Shown here: in pieces, positions 31,453-39,399 of the stretch
Position numbering within the stretch: the first letter of the stretch is position 1
How the letters are laid out: the number at the start of each line of letters is the position of its first letter
From: Streptomyces sp. Ag109_O5-1
GTDB taxonomy: Bacteria > Actinomycetota > Actinomycetes > Streptomycetales > Streptomycetaceae
Length of the DNA stretch: 64,000 nucleotides
NCBI RefSeq assembly: GCF_003814875.1
Contig: NZ_RKQF01000001.1
Coordinates: 8,122,001-8,186,000 of the forward strand
Direction: 5' to 3'
Program-made: the position numbers and the translations under genes
Notes under the pieces: model-generated
The model's input: only the letters and a program-made list of their open reading frames with translations
Told to the model about the DNA's origin: nothing
The model's database searches: none

Positions 31453-31811
31453 ATGAATCGAGGTCGGCCTGAGGCCGCCGGTGACGAGGACCTGCCGCCA
31501 ACGGGGCCGCACTTCGGCCGGTATGTGTGGGTCGAGGCGTTCGACGCGGTGGCCGTCCGGGGTCGCGGCATACCGAAGTGCGTGTCAACGATGACGGCCG
31601 GTGGGTGTGGTGCTCCGTGGCCAACCTCGCTCAGAGCCTCGGCGGAGACCTGGCGCTCGACACCGCAGAGCCTGCCGACGGGGCAGCCCGCGTCGGCTAC
31701 AGCGACGGGCGAGGCATCAGCTTCCGCGTCGACGCTGGCGAAATCACCGGATCACCGGCAGTGTCCATCCCCGCTCCGGATGACATCACCCTGGCGGACC
31801 AAGCCCTCTGA
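31453..31811 (+). pseudogene. Hypothetical gene, apparently frameshifted
   Basis: The ATG at 31453 with AGGA upstream opens 'RYVWVEAFDAVAVRGRG'. About 40 codons later the protein-like sequence passes to another frame ('VNDDGRWVWCSVANLAQSLG', 'GYSDGRGISFRVDAGEI') and stops at 31811. I recognise no family. Either one indel broke the gene or only the second frame is real, from a GTG near 31580. Confidence 0.35.
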
Positions 31812-32470
31812 GCGTCGGTGCGGCGCTGTACTCGTCCAGTTCGGTGGTGCGGCCGAGCGGGTCGGTGACGGTCGTCTTCACCGTGCCGCCCTTGGGCGGG
31901 ATGACGGTGGTGGTGTCCCCGTTGTAGACGTTGACGGTCTCCTGCGCGAGGTTCGCGTACTGCTCGGAATCGTCCACGACCGTGTGTCCGAGGCCGTCGA
32001 AGGTGTAGACGTCCTGGTTCGGGATCTTCGAGTCCTGTACGGAGGCCACGGCGAGCGTCGGGGCGGTGGCCGGGTCCCAGTACTGGTTGTTCTTCTTGCG
32101 GACCCAGCCGCGCGAGTCGTAGAACGAGTCGCTGATCAGGCGGCCGCCCTGAGGAGTGGGGTCCTGGGTCTGCCGGACCCGGCCGAGGGAGTCGTACACG
32201 GTGACCGAAGTGGCGTAGCCGAGCGAGTCGTTGAGCCGGTCCGTCACCGTGCCGGACAGCCCCGTACCGGAGACGGTGCAGTCGTAGGTGATGTTGGCGG
32301 GTGCCGAGGTGGCGCGGGAGTTCTGCCATACGGCGGTGACCCGGCCGAGCGCGTCGCAGCTCCGTGACTGGGTACGGAGAACGCCGAGGCTGTCGACCGC
32401 GCCCGAACTGCCTACGACGACCTTGGCGGCCGTCCACCTGCGGATGCCGTCTTGGTGTGCTGATCCGGCT
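31786..32470 (-). pseudogene. Internal relic of an RHS/YD-repeat protein
   Basis: The minus-strand frame carries YD-repeat units: 'SVTVYDSLGRVRQTQDPTPQ', 'SDSFYDSRGWVRKKNNQYWD', 'VYTFDGLGHTVVDDSEQYAN' and 'TVTDPLGRTTELDEYSA'. It extends in frame to at least 32470, and a further RHS-like piece ('KLSVWAPGADLRVSQ') lies in another frame up to about 32520. Neither the secreted N-terminus nor the C-terminal toxin/core is present, so it is a decayed fragment of a large polymorphic-toxin-type protein. Confidence 0.8.
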
Positions 32471-32658
32471 GTGAAACTCGCAGGTCGGCACCGGGTGCCC
32501 AGACGCTGAGCTTGACCTTCGATTCCAGGCCGCCCAAGGTCGCTGGCGATTGCACGTTGTCACTCGGCGCCAGTCTTCGCGCGTATACCTGTCGCTTTCC
32601 TGTGATGAACATCTTGATTCCTGCATCGCCCTTCGGCCTGTCGGCGCCCGGGCGACTG

Positions 32659-32690
32659 CCCCGCCCTCCCGAAGGAGAGCGGGGCCGCCC
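32659..32690. terminator. Hairpin terminator
   Basis: CCCCGCCCTCC (32659-32669), loop CGAA, GGAGAGCGGGG (32674-32684) with one mismatch. It lies downstream of the 70-residue minus-strand gene. Confidence 0.65.
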
Positions 32691-32704
32691 GGACGATCAC
32701 TTGG

Positions 32705-32917
32705 TTACGCCGTGGCGGGGCCGAAGAGCAGCCTGAAGGCCTCTTGGAAGCGGGTCACACCCTCTTCCAATTCGCTCAGAGCCCGAGCGATCCGCTCGGT
32801 TCTCCGCTGCACCCAGCGGAACTCCAGCATCAGGCGCTTGCAAGCTGCCTTCAGCCGGGCCGACACCGTCGTAGTCCACGCCCCGGAGCCCGAGCCATGG
32901 TTCTGGTCATATCTCAT
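32705..32917 (-). CDS. Small hypothetical helical protein
   Basis: This 70-residue protein is predominantly helical and charged ('RLKAACKRLMLEFRWVQRRT', 'ARALSELEEGVTRFQEAFRL'), possibly a coiled coil. It is followed directly by a terminator, which supports expression. The ribosome-binding site is weak and no family is recognised. It sits among RHS and VapB relics, so it may be an orphan of a lost module. Confidence 0.45.
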   Translation of the reverse strand: MRYDQNHGSGSGAWTTTVSARLKAACKRLMLEFRWVQRRTERIARALSELEEGVTRFQEAFRLLFGPATA

Positions 32918-33146
32918 GCCTGGACAACGACGAGCAGCACGCCACGCAACGCCTCGTACCGAAGTACGAACGGGTCAGCGCCAGGGCGTCAAGTCCAGCT
33001 CTGCCGGCGGTTCGGGCGCGGTCCCGGCCGGGGTGTCCGGACCCACGCGCCGCGCCCACCGGTGCAGGTCGAGATACGCGCGGGTCAGTGGCTTCCGCTG
33101 GGGCCGTTCCTCCTTCAGCTCCTTGTCGAGCCTGCTGGTGATCGCC

Positions 33147-33296
33147 GGCCAGTTCGCGGGCCTCGTCCAGGACGCGCAGCCGTCGGTAGCGTGCCGTGAC
33201 CTCACGCAGGGCGGTGTTGACGGTGTCGCGCTTGGTGGTGGTGCAGAGTTCCTTGGCTGCCTCTTCCAGCGCCTCGTCCTGGAGGCGCAGAGCACG
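33147..33296 (-). pseudogene. VapB-type antitoxin relic
   Basis: The frame contains 'LQDEALEEAAKELCTTTKRD' followed by 'TVNTALREVTARYRRLRVLD', the ribbon-helix-helix-like pattern of actinobacterial VapB antitoxins. No credible start is present and the C-terminus passes into unrelated sequence; no VapC gene is seen. DNA between 32918 and 33146 holds no supported gene. Confidence 0.6.
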
Positions 33297-33564
33297 TTGC
33301 GGCCGGGGAGAAGCGGTTTCGTCGGGCGGAGGTGGTGCCGGCGCTCGGGGAGGCCCGGCAGCCCACTTCGGTGAAGCGTTTGTGCCTGTCTGTTCTGCTC
33401 CGGGCTGTCGCCGACGCTCTGACCCGAGGGTCTGTGATCGGTCGGGAACGAGAGCACCAGCGGCAGACGTGCTCACGCCCACCCCGAAACCGTGACGTGG
33501 TGTTCCCCGCGGATAGGGTGGGCGGTGATCGACAGGGACGGGCTGGGCGAGGGCGGCGGACGGC

Positions 33565-34629
33565 ATGGGTGGTGCCGAGGAGAACAGGAGCGCGGGGACC
33601 GGGCGCCCCACGTCCCGGGACGTCGCCCGGCTCGCCGGTGTGTCGCACACCGCGGTGTCCTTCGTGTTCAACGGCCGGGCCGAGGGCAACCTGTCGCCCG
33701 CCACCCAGGAACGCATCCGGCAGGCCGCCGCTCAGCTGGGCTACCGTCCCGACCCCGTCGCCCGCGGTCTGCGCCGACGCCGTACGGCCGTGCTCGGGCT
33801 GGTCACCGACGAGATCGCGTCCTCGCCGTTCGCCGGCCGGCTGCTGCGCGGGGCCATGGAGACCGCCTGGGACAGCGAACACCTCGTGCTCACCGTCGAC
33901 TCCGGCGGTGACCCCGCCAAAGAGGACGCGGCCGTCGCGGAACTGCTCGACCGGCGCGTGGACGGCATCATCTACGCGGCCATGTCACTGCGCCGGGTGC
34001 GGGTCCCCGAGGGACTGCACCGCACCCACTCCGTGCTGGCCAACTGCCTGCCCGAGGACGACTCCCTGCCCGCCGTCGTCCCGGCGGAACGCGCGGGCGG
34101 GCGTACGGCGGCCCGGCTGCTGCTCGACGCGGGCCACCGCCGGCTCGCCGTGATCGGCGGCCTGGACGACATCGCCTCGGCCGAACGCACCCGCGGCTTC
34201 CGGGACGCGCTGCGCGCCGAGGGCGTCACCGTGCCCGAGAAGTGGATCGTGCGCGGCGGCGGGGAGATCTCCGCGGGATACGCGGGGGCGCTGCGCCTGT
34301 TCGACGGGGTCGGGCCGGACCGCCGCCCCACCGGCGTCCTCTGCTACAACGACCGGGTCGCGGCGGGTGTCCTGCACGCCGCGACCCGGCTCGGGATCGA
34401 CGTCCCCGCCGATCTGTCGGTGGTCGGTTACGACGACCAGGAGCACATGGCCGCGTTCCTCACCCCGCCGCTCACCTCGGTCGCGCTGCCGCACCGGGCG
34501 ATGGGCGAGGCCGCGGCCCGGCTGCTCCTGGACGCCATCGACTCCGGCCGGACGCCGCCCGCGACCGTCCGGCGCCTGGCCTGCCCCGTGGTCAGCCGCG
34601 ACTCCGTGGGTCCGGCGCCCATCCGGTGA
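33565..34629 (+). CDS. LacI-family repressor of the fructan locus
   Basis: This 354-residue protein has an N-terminal LacI HTH (about 15-65: 'TSRDVARLAGVSHTAVSFVF', 'RIRQAAAQLGYRPDPVARGL' with the hinge helix). The periplasmic-binding-like effector domain covers 75-350 ('DRRVDGIIYAAMS', 'HRRLAVIGGLDDIASAERTR', 'SVVGYDDQEHMAAFLTPPLT'). It converges on the GH32 gene with overlapping 3' ends (34592-34629). The likely targets are the CTAACTCGT dyads between the divergent fructan operons; the inducer is probably a fructo-oligosaccharide. Confidence 0.92.
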   Translation: MGGAEENRSAGTGRPTSRDVARLAGVSHTAVSFVFNGRAEGNLSPATQERIRQAAAQLGYRPDPVARGLRRRRTAVLGLVTDEIASSPFAGRLLRGAMETAWDSEHLVLTVDSGGDPAKEDAAVAELLDRRVDGIIYAAMSLRRVRVPEGLHRTHSVLANCLPEDDSLPAVVPAERAGGRTAARLLLDAGHRRLAVIGGLDDIASAERTRGFRDALRAEGVTVPEKWIVRGGGEISAGYAGALRLFDGVGPDRRPTGVLCYNDRVAAGVLHAATRLGIDVPADLSVVGYDDQEHMAAFLTPPLTSVALPHRAMGEAAARLLLDAIDSGRTPPATVRRLACPVVSRDSVGPAPIR

Positions 34630-35983
34630 CCCGGGCACCCGGCCCTTCGACCATCAGCTCGGCGATGTCGCCCGGGCGCCGGTAGACGCGCTCGGTGACC
34701 GTCGCCCGCTCCCCGACGAAGAGTTCGAGGAGCGAGCCGTCGACGAGGAGCCGGAGTGCGAGTTCCGGCGCCTTCGGTACGCGCACGGTGATCGGGGCGG
34801 AGCCTTCCCTGCCGGTCCGGGGCCAGGCACCGCGGTCGAGGAGGACGGTTCCGCCGACGGGGTCCGCCCGGACGGTCAGCTCCCGGCCCGACGCGTCCCG
34901 GAGCAGGCTCACCGTGGTCGGTCCGCATACGGTGATCGCCAGGTCGTACGTCTCCGGAAGCGGAACCCGGCCCGGCGCGGTGACGAACGGCTCGGCCGGG
35001 CGGAGCAGGTCGAGCTCCGGGGCCGGACGGACGCGCAGCGAACCGTCGGGGTGCACGTCGACGACCCGTGGCGCGGTGAGGACGCCCGCCCAGCCGGCCC
35101 GGTGCACCTCGTCCTGCGGACGGGCCTCCCACGACCAGCCCCACAGCAGTGCGCGGTCCGGCTCCTGGAGCACGGCGGGAGCGTAGAAGTCCCGCCCCTG
35201 GTCGAGCCGGCCGCCGGTGCGCGTCACGAACCTCAACATGCCCTGACCGTCGGCCTGCAGACGGCCGGTCAGGTACCCGGTCGCGCAGGGGTCACCGTCC
35301 CACAGGGACACCAGAAGGACGTGGTCGCCGCCCGCTGTCGCGTACAGGTGCGGGCACTCCCAGCCCACCGCCTTGTCGCCGAACACACCCGCGGCCACCG
35401 GGTCGTTGCCGTCCAGCAGCACACCGGCGAACCGCCAGTCGGTCAGGTCGTCGCAGTCGTAGAGCAGGACCGACGGCGTGCCGTCGGCGTGCCCGGCCCC
35501 GAGGAGGGCCCAGCGCCGGTCCGCGAAGCGGAAGACGAACGGGTCGCGGAACATCACCACGTCCAGTCCCGGCGGCGGCCCTGCCACCACGGGCGTCGGC
35601 AGCGGCTTCCACTCGGTCAGCCGCTCGTCGTCCGGGTCCGCCGCCCGCGCCAGGCAGATGGTGCCGAGACCGGTGTGGTGATGGTCGATTCCCGTGTATA
35701 TGGCGGTCGGTGTGCCGGCGTCGTCGACCACGCATCCCGACCAGCAGCCGGCCTCGTCAGGCCCGCCGGGCGTCGGCGCGAGGGCGACCGGGTGGTCCTC
35801 CCAGTGGACGAGGTCGCGGCTGGAGGCGTGGCCCCAGTGGATGTCGGCGTGAACCGGGGCGTGCGGGTTGTACTGGTAGAAGAGGTGGTGGCGGCCGCGC
35901 CAACGGAACGGGCCGTTGGGGTCGTTGATCCAGCCGGTGGGCGGACGGACCCTGAACCGGGGCGCGTTGGGGTCGTGGTTCAC
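34592..35983 (-). CDS. Intracellular GH32 beta-fructofuranosidase
   Basis: The GTG at 35983 overlaps the stop of the upstream permease (GTGA). The 463-residue protein has no signal peptide. The five-bladed GH32 domain shows all three signatures: nucleophile Asp21 in 'GWINDPNGPF', Asp147 in 'MFRDPFVF', and acid Glu209 in 'GWECPHLY'. A C-terminal beta-sandwich covers about 330-463. It would hydrolyse imported sucrose or fructo-oligosaccharides. It is the last gene of the importer operon (binding protein, two permeases, hydrolase). Confidence 0.93.
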   Translation of the reverse strand: MNHDPNAPRFRVRPPTGWINDPNGPFRWRGRHHLFYQYNPHAPVHADIHWGHASSRDLVHWEDHPVALAPTPGGPDEAGCWSGCVVDDAGTPTAIYTGIDHHHTGLGTICLARAADPDDERLTEWKPLPTPVVAGPPPGLDVVMFRDPFVFRFADRRWALLGAGHADGTPSVLLYDCDDLTDWRFAGVLLDGNDPVAAGVFGDKAVGWECPHLYATAGGDHVLLVSLWDGDPCATGYLTGRLQADGQGMLRFVTRTGGRLDQGRDFYAPAVLQEPDRALLWGWSWEARPQDEVHRAGWAGVLTAPRVVDVHPDGSLRVRPAPELDLLRPAEPFVTAPGRVPLPETYDLAITVCGPTTVSLLRDASGRELTVRADPVGGTVLLDRGAWPRTGREGSAPITVRVPKAPELALRLLVDGSLLELFVGERATVTERVYRRPGDIAELMVEGPGARVTGWAPDPRSRG

Positions 35984-36861
35984 CGGTTGACTCCCGCCGA
36001 GGTGATGCCCTCGCGCAGCGGGCGCTGGCCGACGACGAACACGGCGAGGGCGGGCAGCATCGACAGCACGACTCCGGCCAGGACGACCGAGATCGACCCG
36101 GTGCCGAGGTTGCCCTGGAGGGAGACCAGGCCCAGCGGAAGCGTGTAGTTCTGGCTGGAGGTCTCCAGGATCAGCGGGCGGAAGAATTCGTTCCAGTGGT
36201 AGTTGAACGCCAGCACGCCGACGATCGCCAGGCCGGGTGCGGCCAGCGGCGCGTACACCGAGCGGAAGATCCGCCAGGGCCCCGCGCCGTCCAGCATGGC
36301 CGCCTCGCCCAGGTCCTTCGGCATGCCGAGGAAGTACTGGCGCATCAGGAAGGTGCCGAAGGCGGTCGGGAAGGCCGGGATGATCAGGCCGAGGAGCGTG
36401 TCGGTGAGGTGCATCGACTTCAGCACCAGGAACACGGGCACGATGGTGACCTGCAACGGCACCATCATGGTCGCAAGCACCAGGCCGAACAGCGGCTTCT
36501 TGAAGCGGAACTCCAGGCGGGCGAAGGCGTATCCGGCCAGGCCCGCCGTGACCATCTGGCCGAGCGCGATCAGCGCCGTCACCAGCGTGGAGTTCAGGGC
36601 GAGCAGCCATACGTCGATCTGCTGGAAGACCCCGCGGTAGGCCGCGGTCGTCGGGTGTGCCGGGATGACCTGCGGGGGCAGGTCGAAGGACTGGGCCGGG
36701 GTGCGCAGGGAGGTGGAGACGGTCCAGATGACCGGGCCGAGCGTCAGCAGGGCGCACACGGTCAGCCCGGCGATCCGGGCCCAGGGGGCGAGCGAGTGCC
36801 GTACGCGGCTCAGCGCAAGGGGCAGGGGCAGGGTCGGGGTTGCTTGGCTCATGCGGCTCAC
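35980..36861 (-). CDS. Carbohydrate ABC transporter permease (MalG-type)
   Basis: The start is GTG 36861 or ATG 36852 (288 or 291 coding residues). Six transmembrane helices are visible, and the cytoplasmic EAA loop reads 'LGEAAMLDGAGPWRIFRSVY'. It is typical of the CUT1 family second permease. It overlaps the GH32 gene and follows the other permease by four bases. No ATPase gene is present, as usual in Streptomyces, where a shared MsiK-type ATPase serves many CUT1 importers. Confidence 0.92.
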   Translation of the reverse strand: MSRMSQATPTLPLPLALSRVRHSLAPWARIAGLTVCALLTLGPVIWTVSTSLRTPAQSFDLPPQVIPAHPTTAAYRGVFQQIDVWLLALNSTLVTALIALGQMVTAGLAGYAFARLEFRFKKPLFGLVLATMMVPLQVTIVPVFLVLKSMHLTDTLLGLIIPAFPTAFGTFLMRQYFLGMPKDLGEAAMLDGAGPWRIFRSVYAPLAAPGLAIVGVLAFNYHWNEFFRPLILETSSQNYTLPLGLVSLQGNLGTGSISVVLAGVVLSMLPALAVFVVGQRPLREGITSAGVNR

Positions 36862-36865
36862 CGGC

Positions 36866-37816
36866 TCACTGGTAGTGGACGAAACGCCGGCTGAGCCGGA
36901 ACTGGACGGCGGTGACCGCCATGATCAGTGCGAAGAGCAGCACGCCCACCGCGGATGCCTCGCCGAAGTCGAGCTGTTCGAAGGCCCGTTCGTAGATCAC
37001 CATCACCACGGTGCGGGTGGCGTCGCCGGGACCGCCGTCGGTGAGGACGTACGGCTGCTCGAAGACCTGGAGCGCGTTGATGATGCCGACCACCGACGCG
37101 ACGAGCAGCGTCGGCGACAGCAGCGGCAGCGTGATGCCCAGGTGCTTGCGCAGGCCGGTCGCGCCGTCGAGGGCTGCGGCCTCGTGGATCTCCTTGGGGA
37201 TGTTGTTCAGACCGCCGACGAACAGCAGGAACGAGAAGCCGAACTGCTGCCAGACGTAGACCAGGACCACCGTGGCCATCGCCGCGTGCTCCGACGTCAG
37301 CCAGGGCACGGGTGCGACGCCGACCAGGCCGATCAGCCAGTTCACCACCCCGAAGTCCTGGTTGAACAGGTACTTCATCACCACCGAGATCGACGCGGCG
37401 GACAGCACCAGCGGAAAGAAGAACGCCGAACGGAACACCGACCGCAGCCACCCCGGCATCCGCCCGTTCAGCGCGAGCGCCAGCGCCAGCGCGATCAGCA
37501 GCTGCAGCGCGACCGCGAGGACCATGAAGAGAAGCGTGTTGCGGAAGGAGACCAGGACGGTCGAATCCGTGAACGTCGTACGGTAGTTGGCGCCGCCGGC
37601 GAAGTGCGGCGGGTCGATCACGTTCCAGTGGAACAGGCTCAGTACGACCGACCCGATGATCGGTACGACCGTGAAGACGACGATGCCGACGATCGTGGGC
37701 GCCAGGAACAGCGCGGCCAGCAGCCGGGTGCCGCGGTCGCGGACGGGGGGCCGGGCGGTGACCGTGGAGGGCGGGACCGGACGTGAACTCACTTCCTGTA
37801 CCTGGGTGTTCGTCAT
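36866..37816 (-). CDS. Carbohydrate ABC transporter permease (MalF-type)
   Basis: This 316-residue protein has six transmembrane helices and the EAA loop 'IPKEIHEAAALDGATGLRKH'. The periplasmic loop and the 'YVLTDGGPGDATRTVVM' signature are typical of CUT1 first permeases. The start overlaps the binding-protein stop by four bases. It forms the heterodimeric channel with the downstream permease for a short fructan or sucrose-type sugar, inferred from the GH32 genes on both sides. Confidence 0.93.
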   Translation of the reverse strand: MTNTQVQEVSSRPVPPSTVTARPPVRDRGTRLLAALFLAPTIVGIVVFTVVPIIGSVVLSLFHWNVIDPPHFAGGANYRTTFTDSTVLVSFRNTLLFMVLAVALQLLIALALALALNGRMPGWLRSVFRSAFFFPLVLSAASISVVMKYLFNQDFGVVNWLIGLVGVAPVPWLTSEHAAMATVVLVYVWQQFGFSFLLFVGGLNNIPKEIHEAAALDGATGLRKHLGITLPLLSPTLLVASVVGIINALQVFEQPYVLTDGGPGDATRTVVMVIYERAFEQLDFGEASAVGVLLFALIMAVTAVQFRLSRRFVHYQ

Positions 37817-39222
37817 ACCTCACGCTCCATGGCCTGTTCCAGGTCGCTCTGCATCCGGCGCAGCGCGGGTCCCACCGCGCGCGGCGAGGCCAGCGCGGTG
37901 CCGGTGTACTTGAGCAGCACATCGGTCACCTCGGCGACCTGCGGCGGCGCGGGGATCGGTCCGGTGTCGGGAAAACGGTCGAGGGTGTCGTAGAAGACCT
38001 GCCAGTGCGCCGGGCCGCTCTCGGCGTAGCGGGCGGCGTTCAGCATCGAACGCCGGGCCGGGGTGGTCTGGTTGCCGCGGAACAGCCGGGTCATGGTGTC
38101 CTTGCGGGCGGCGTACTTGATGAACTCCCAGGCGGCTTCCTGCTTCTTCGAGGTGCGCAGCAGCGCGTAGCCCGCCGCGCCGAACTGGTGGCGCTGGGTA
38201 CGCCAGCGCGGGAAGTACTGCACGTCGTAGTCGGCGGCCCGCATGCCGGCCAGCTGCAGGCCGCCCGCCCAGAAGCCGCCCGCCGGGGTGACGCCGACGC
38301 GGCCGGTGGAGAACACGCCGACCAGGTTGCTGCCGTTGCCGCCCTCGGGCCGGGTGCACAGGTTCTCCTGGACGAGGGAGGCGAGATAGTCGTACGCCTC
38401 CTCGACCCGGCCGTCGGTGGCCTGCGGGGTCGTCCAGCGGAAGCCCCCGCCGCGCCCCTGCCGGTCGGCGGCCGGGTAGAAGGTGTCCCACAGCCAGGAG
38501 CCGCCGGGCGCCTTGGACTCCTTCAGCAGGTTGGTGCCGTTCGCGAAGAGCCAGGGCACCACGCCGCCCCACAGCCGGTTGGTCCAGAAGTACGGTGTGA
38601 AGTGCGCATCGCCGGCCCGCTTCATCTCCCGCAGCAGCGCGGTGAAGTCGTCGCGGCTCCAGTCGGCCGCCGGGAAGCCCGCGCCCGCCCGCTTGAGTAC
38701 CTGCTTGTTCAGGTACATGTCGGCGGCGTTGAACTCCATCGGCAGTTGATAGAGGTTCCCCTCGTACATCATCGACTCCACCAGCGAGGGGTGGACGTCG
38801 GCGAAGTACTCACGCAGCTCCGCCGCGTCCCGCCGCACCCAGCGGTCCAGGGGCACGCCGAGCCGCCGGGCGAACAACTGCACGCCCTCGGTGGCCACAT
38901 ACACCAGGTCGGGCGCGCTGCCCGCGGCGATCTGGGTGAGGATCTTCGCGAAGAAATCCGACCAGTCGACGGCCTGTACCGCGTTCACCCGCAGCGGGAT
39001 GTCGGGGTGGAGTCGGTGGAAGCCCTGGGCGAGGGCGTCGACGGTGGCCGGGTCGAAGGCGGAGCCGAGGGTGGCGACGACGAGGGAGCCGTCGTCGCGG
39101 CCGGGTATGTCCGCCCCGGTGAGCCGGTCCCAGCTCGCGGCGGTCGCGGACAGGGCGGCTGCTCCCGCTCCGTAGGCGCCGTACCGCAGCAGCGCGCGGC
39201 GGGGGAGGTGCGAGTCAGTCAT
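37813..39222 (-). CDS. Sugar-binding protein of the fructan ABC importer
   Basis: This 469-residue family-1 extracellular solute-binding protein has a Tat-like N-terminus ('LPRRALLRYGAYGAGAAALS') without an obvious lipobox Cys. It therefore may be free or anchored by an uncleaved helix. Typical lobes contain 'PDLVYVATEGVQLFARRLGV', 'YQLPMEFNAADMYLNKQVLK' and 'AWEFIKYAARKDTMTRLFRG'. It is the first gene of the importer operon and divergent from the secreted GH32. A LacI-type dyad lies nine bases before its start codon. Confidence 0.9.
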   Translation of the reverse strand: MTDSHLPRRALLRYGAYGAGAAALSATAASWDRLTGADIPGRDDGSLVVATLGSAFDPATVDALAQGFHRLHPDIPLRVNAVQAVDWSDFFAKILTQIAAGSAPDLVYVATEGVQLFARRLGVPLDRWVRRDAAELREYFADVHPSLVESMMYEGNLYQLPMEFNAADMYLNKQVLKRAGAGFPAADWSRDDFTALLREMKRAGDAHFTPYFWTNRLWGGVVPWLFANGTNLLKESKAPGGSWLWDTFYPAADRQGRGGGFRWTTPQATDGRVEEAYDYLASLVQENLCTRPEGGNGSNLVGVFSTGRVGVTPAGGFWAGGLQLAGMRAADYDVQYFPRWRTQRHQFGAAGYALLRTSKKQEAAWEFIKYAARKDTMTRLFRGNQTTPARRSMLNAARYAESGPAHWQVFYDTLDRFPDTGPIPAPPQVAEVTDVLLKYTGTALASPRAVGPALRRMQSDLEQAMEREV

Positions 39223-39231
39223 CCAACAGGC

Positions 39232-39335
39232 CTAACTCGTGTTAGATCAGGGTTGATGCCCCAGATGATGGGAACCGCGCAAGAGGCCTGTCAAGGGTCG
39301 GGAACACTTGACCTTTAACGAGTTAGGTCTACAGT
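39232..39335. promoter_or_regulatory. Divergent fructan promoter with two LacI-type operators
   Basis: O1 is CTAACTCGTGTTAG (39232-39245), a perfect 5-bp-arm dyad. O2 is CTTTAACGAGTTAG (39313-39326), the same CTAACTCGT half in inverse orientation with a degenerate partner. O2 fills the spacer of a clear rightward promoter, TTGACC (39308-39313) and TACAGT (39330-39335), 16 bases apart. O1 lies close to the binding-protein start. Both have the central CG usual for LacI proteins. Confidence 0.75.
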
Positions 39336-39399
39336 CCTCGTTCACACGAGCCGCTGTTCCACGCCCTGTGCGTGGTGAGTCATGAAAGGGCGATGCGTC

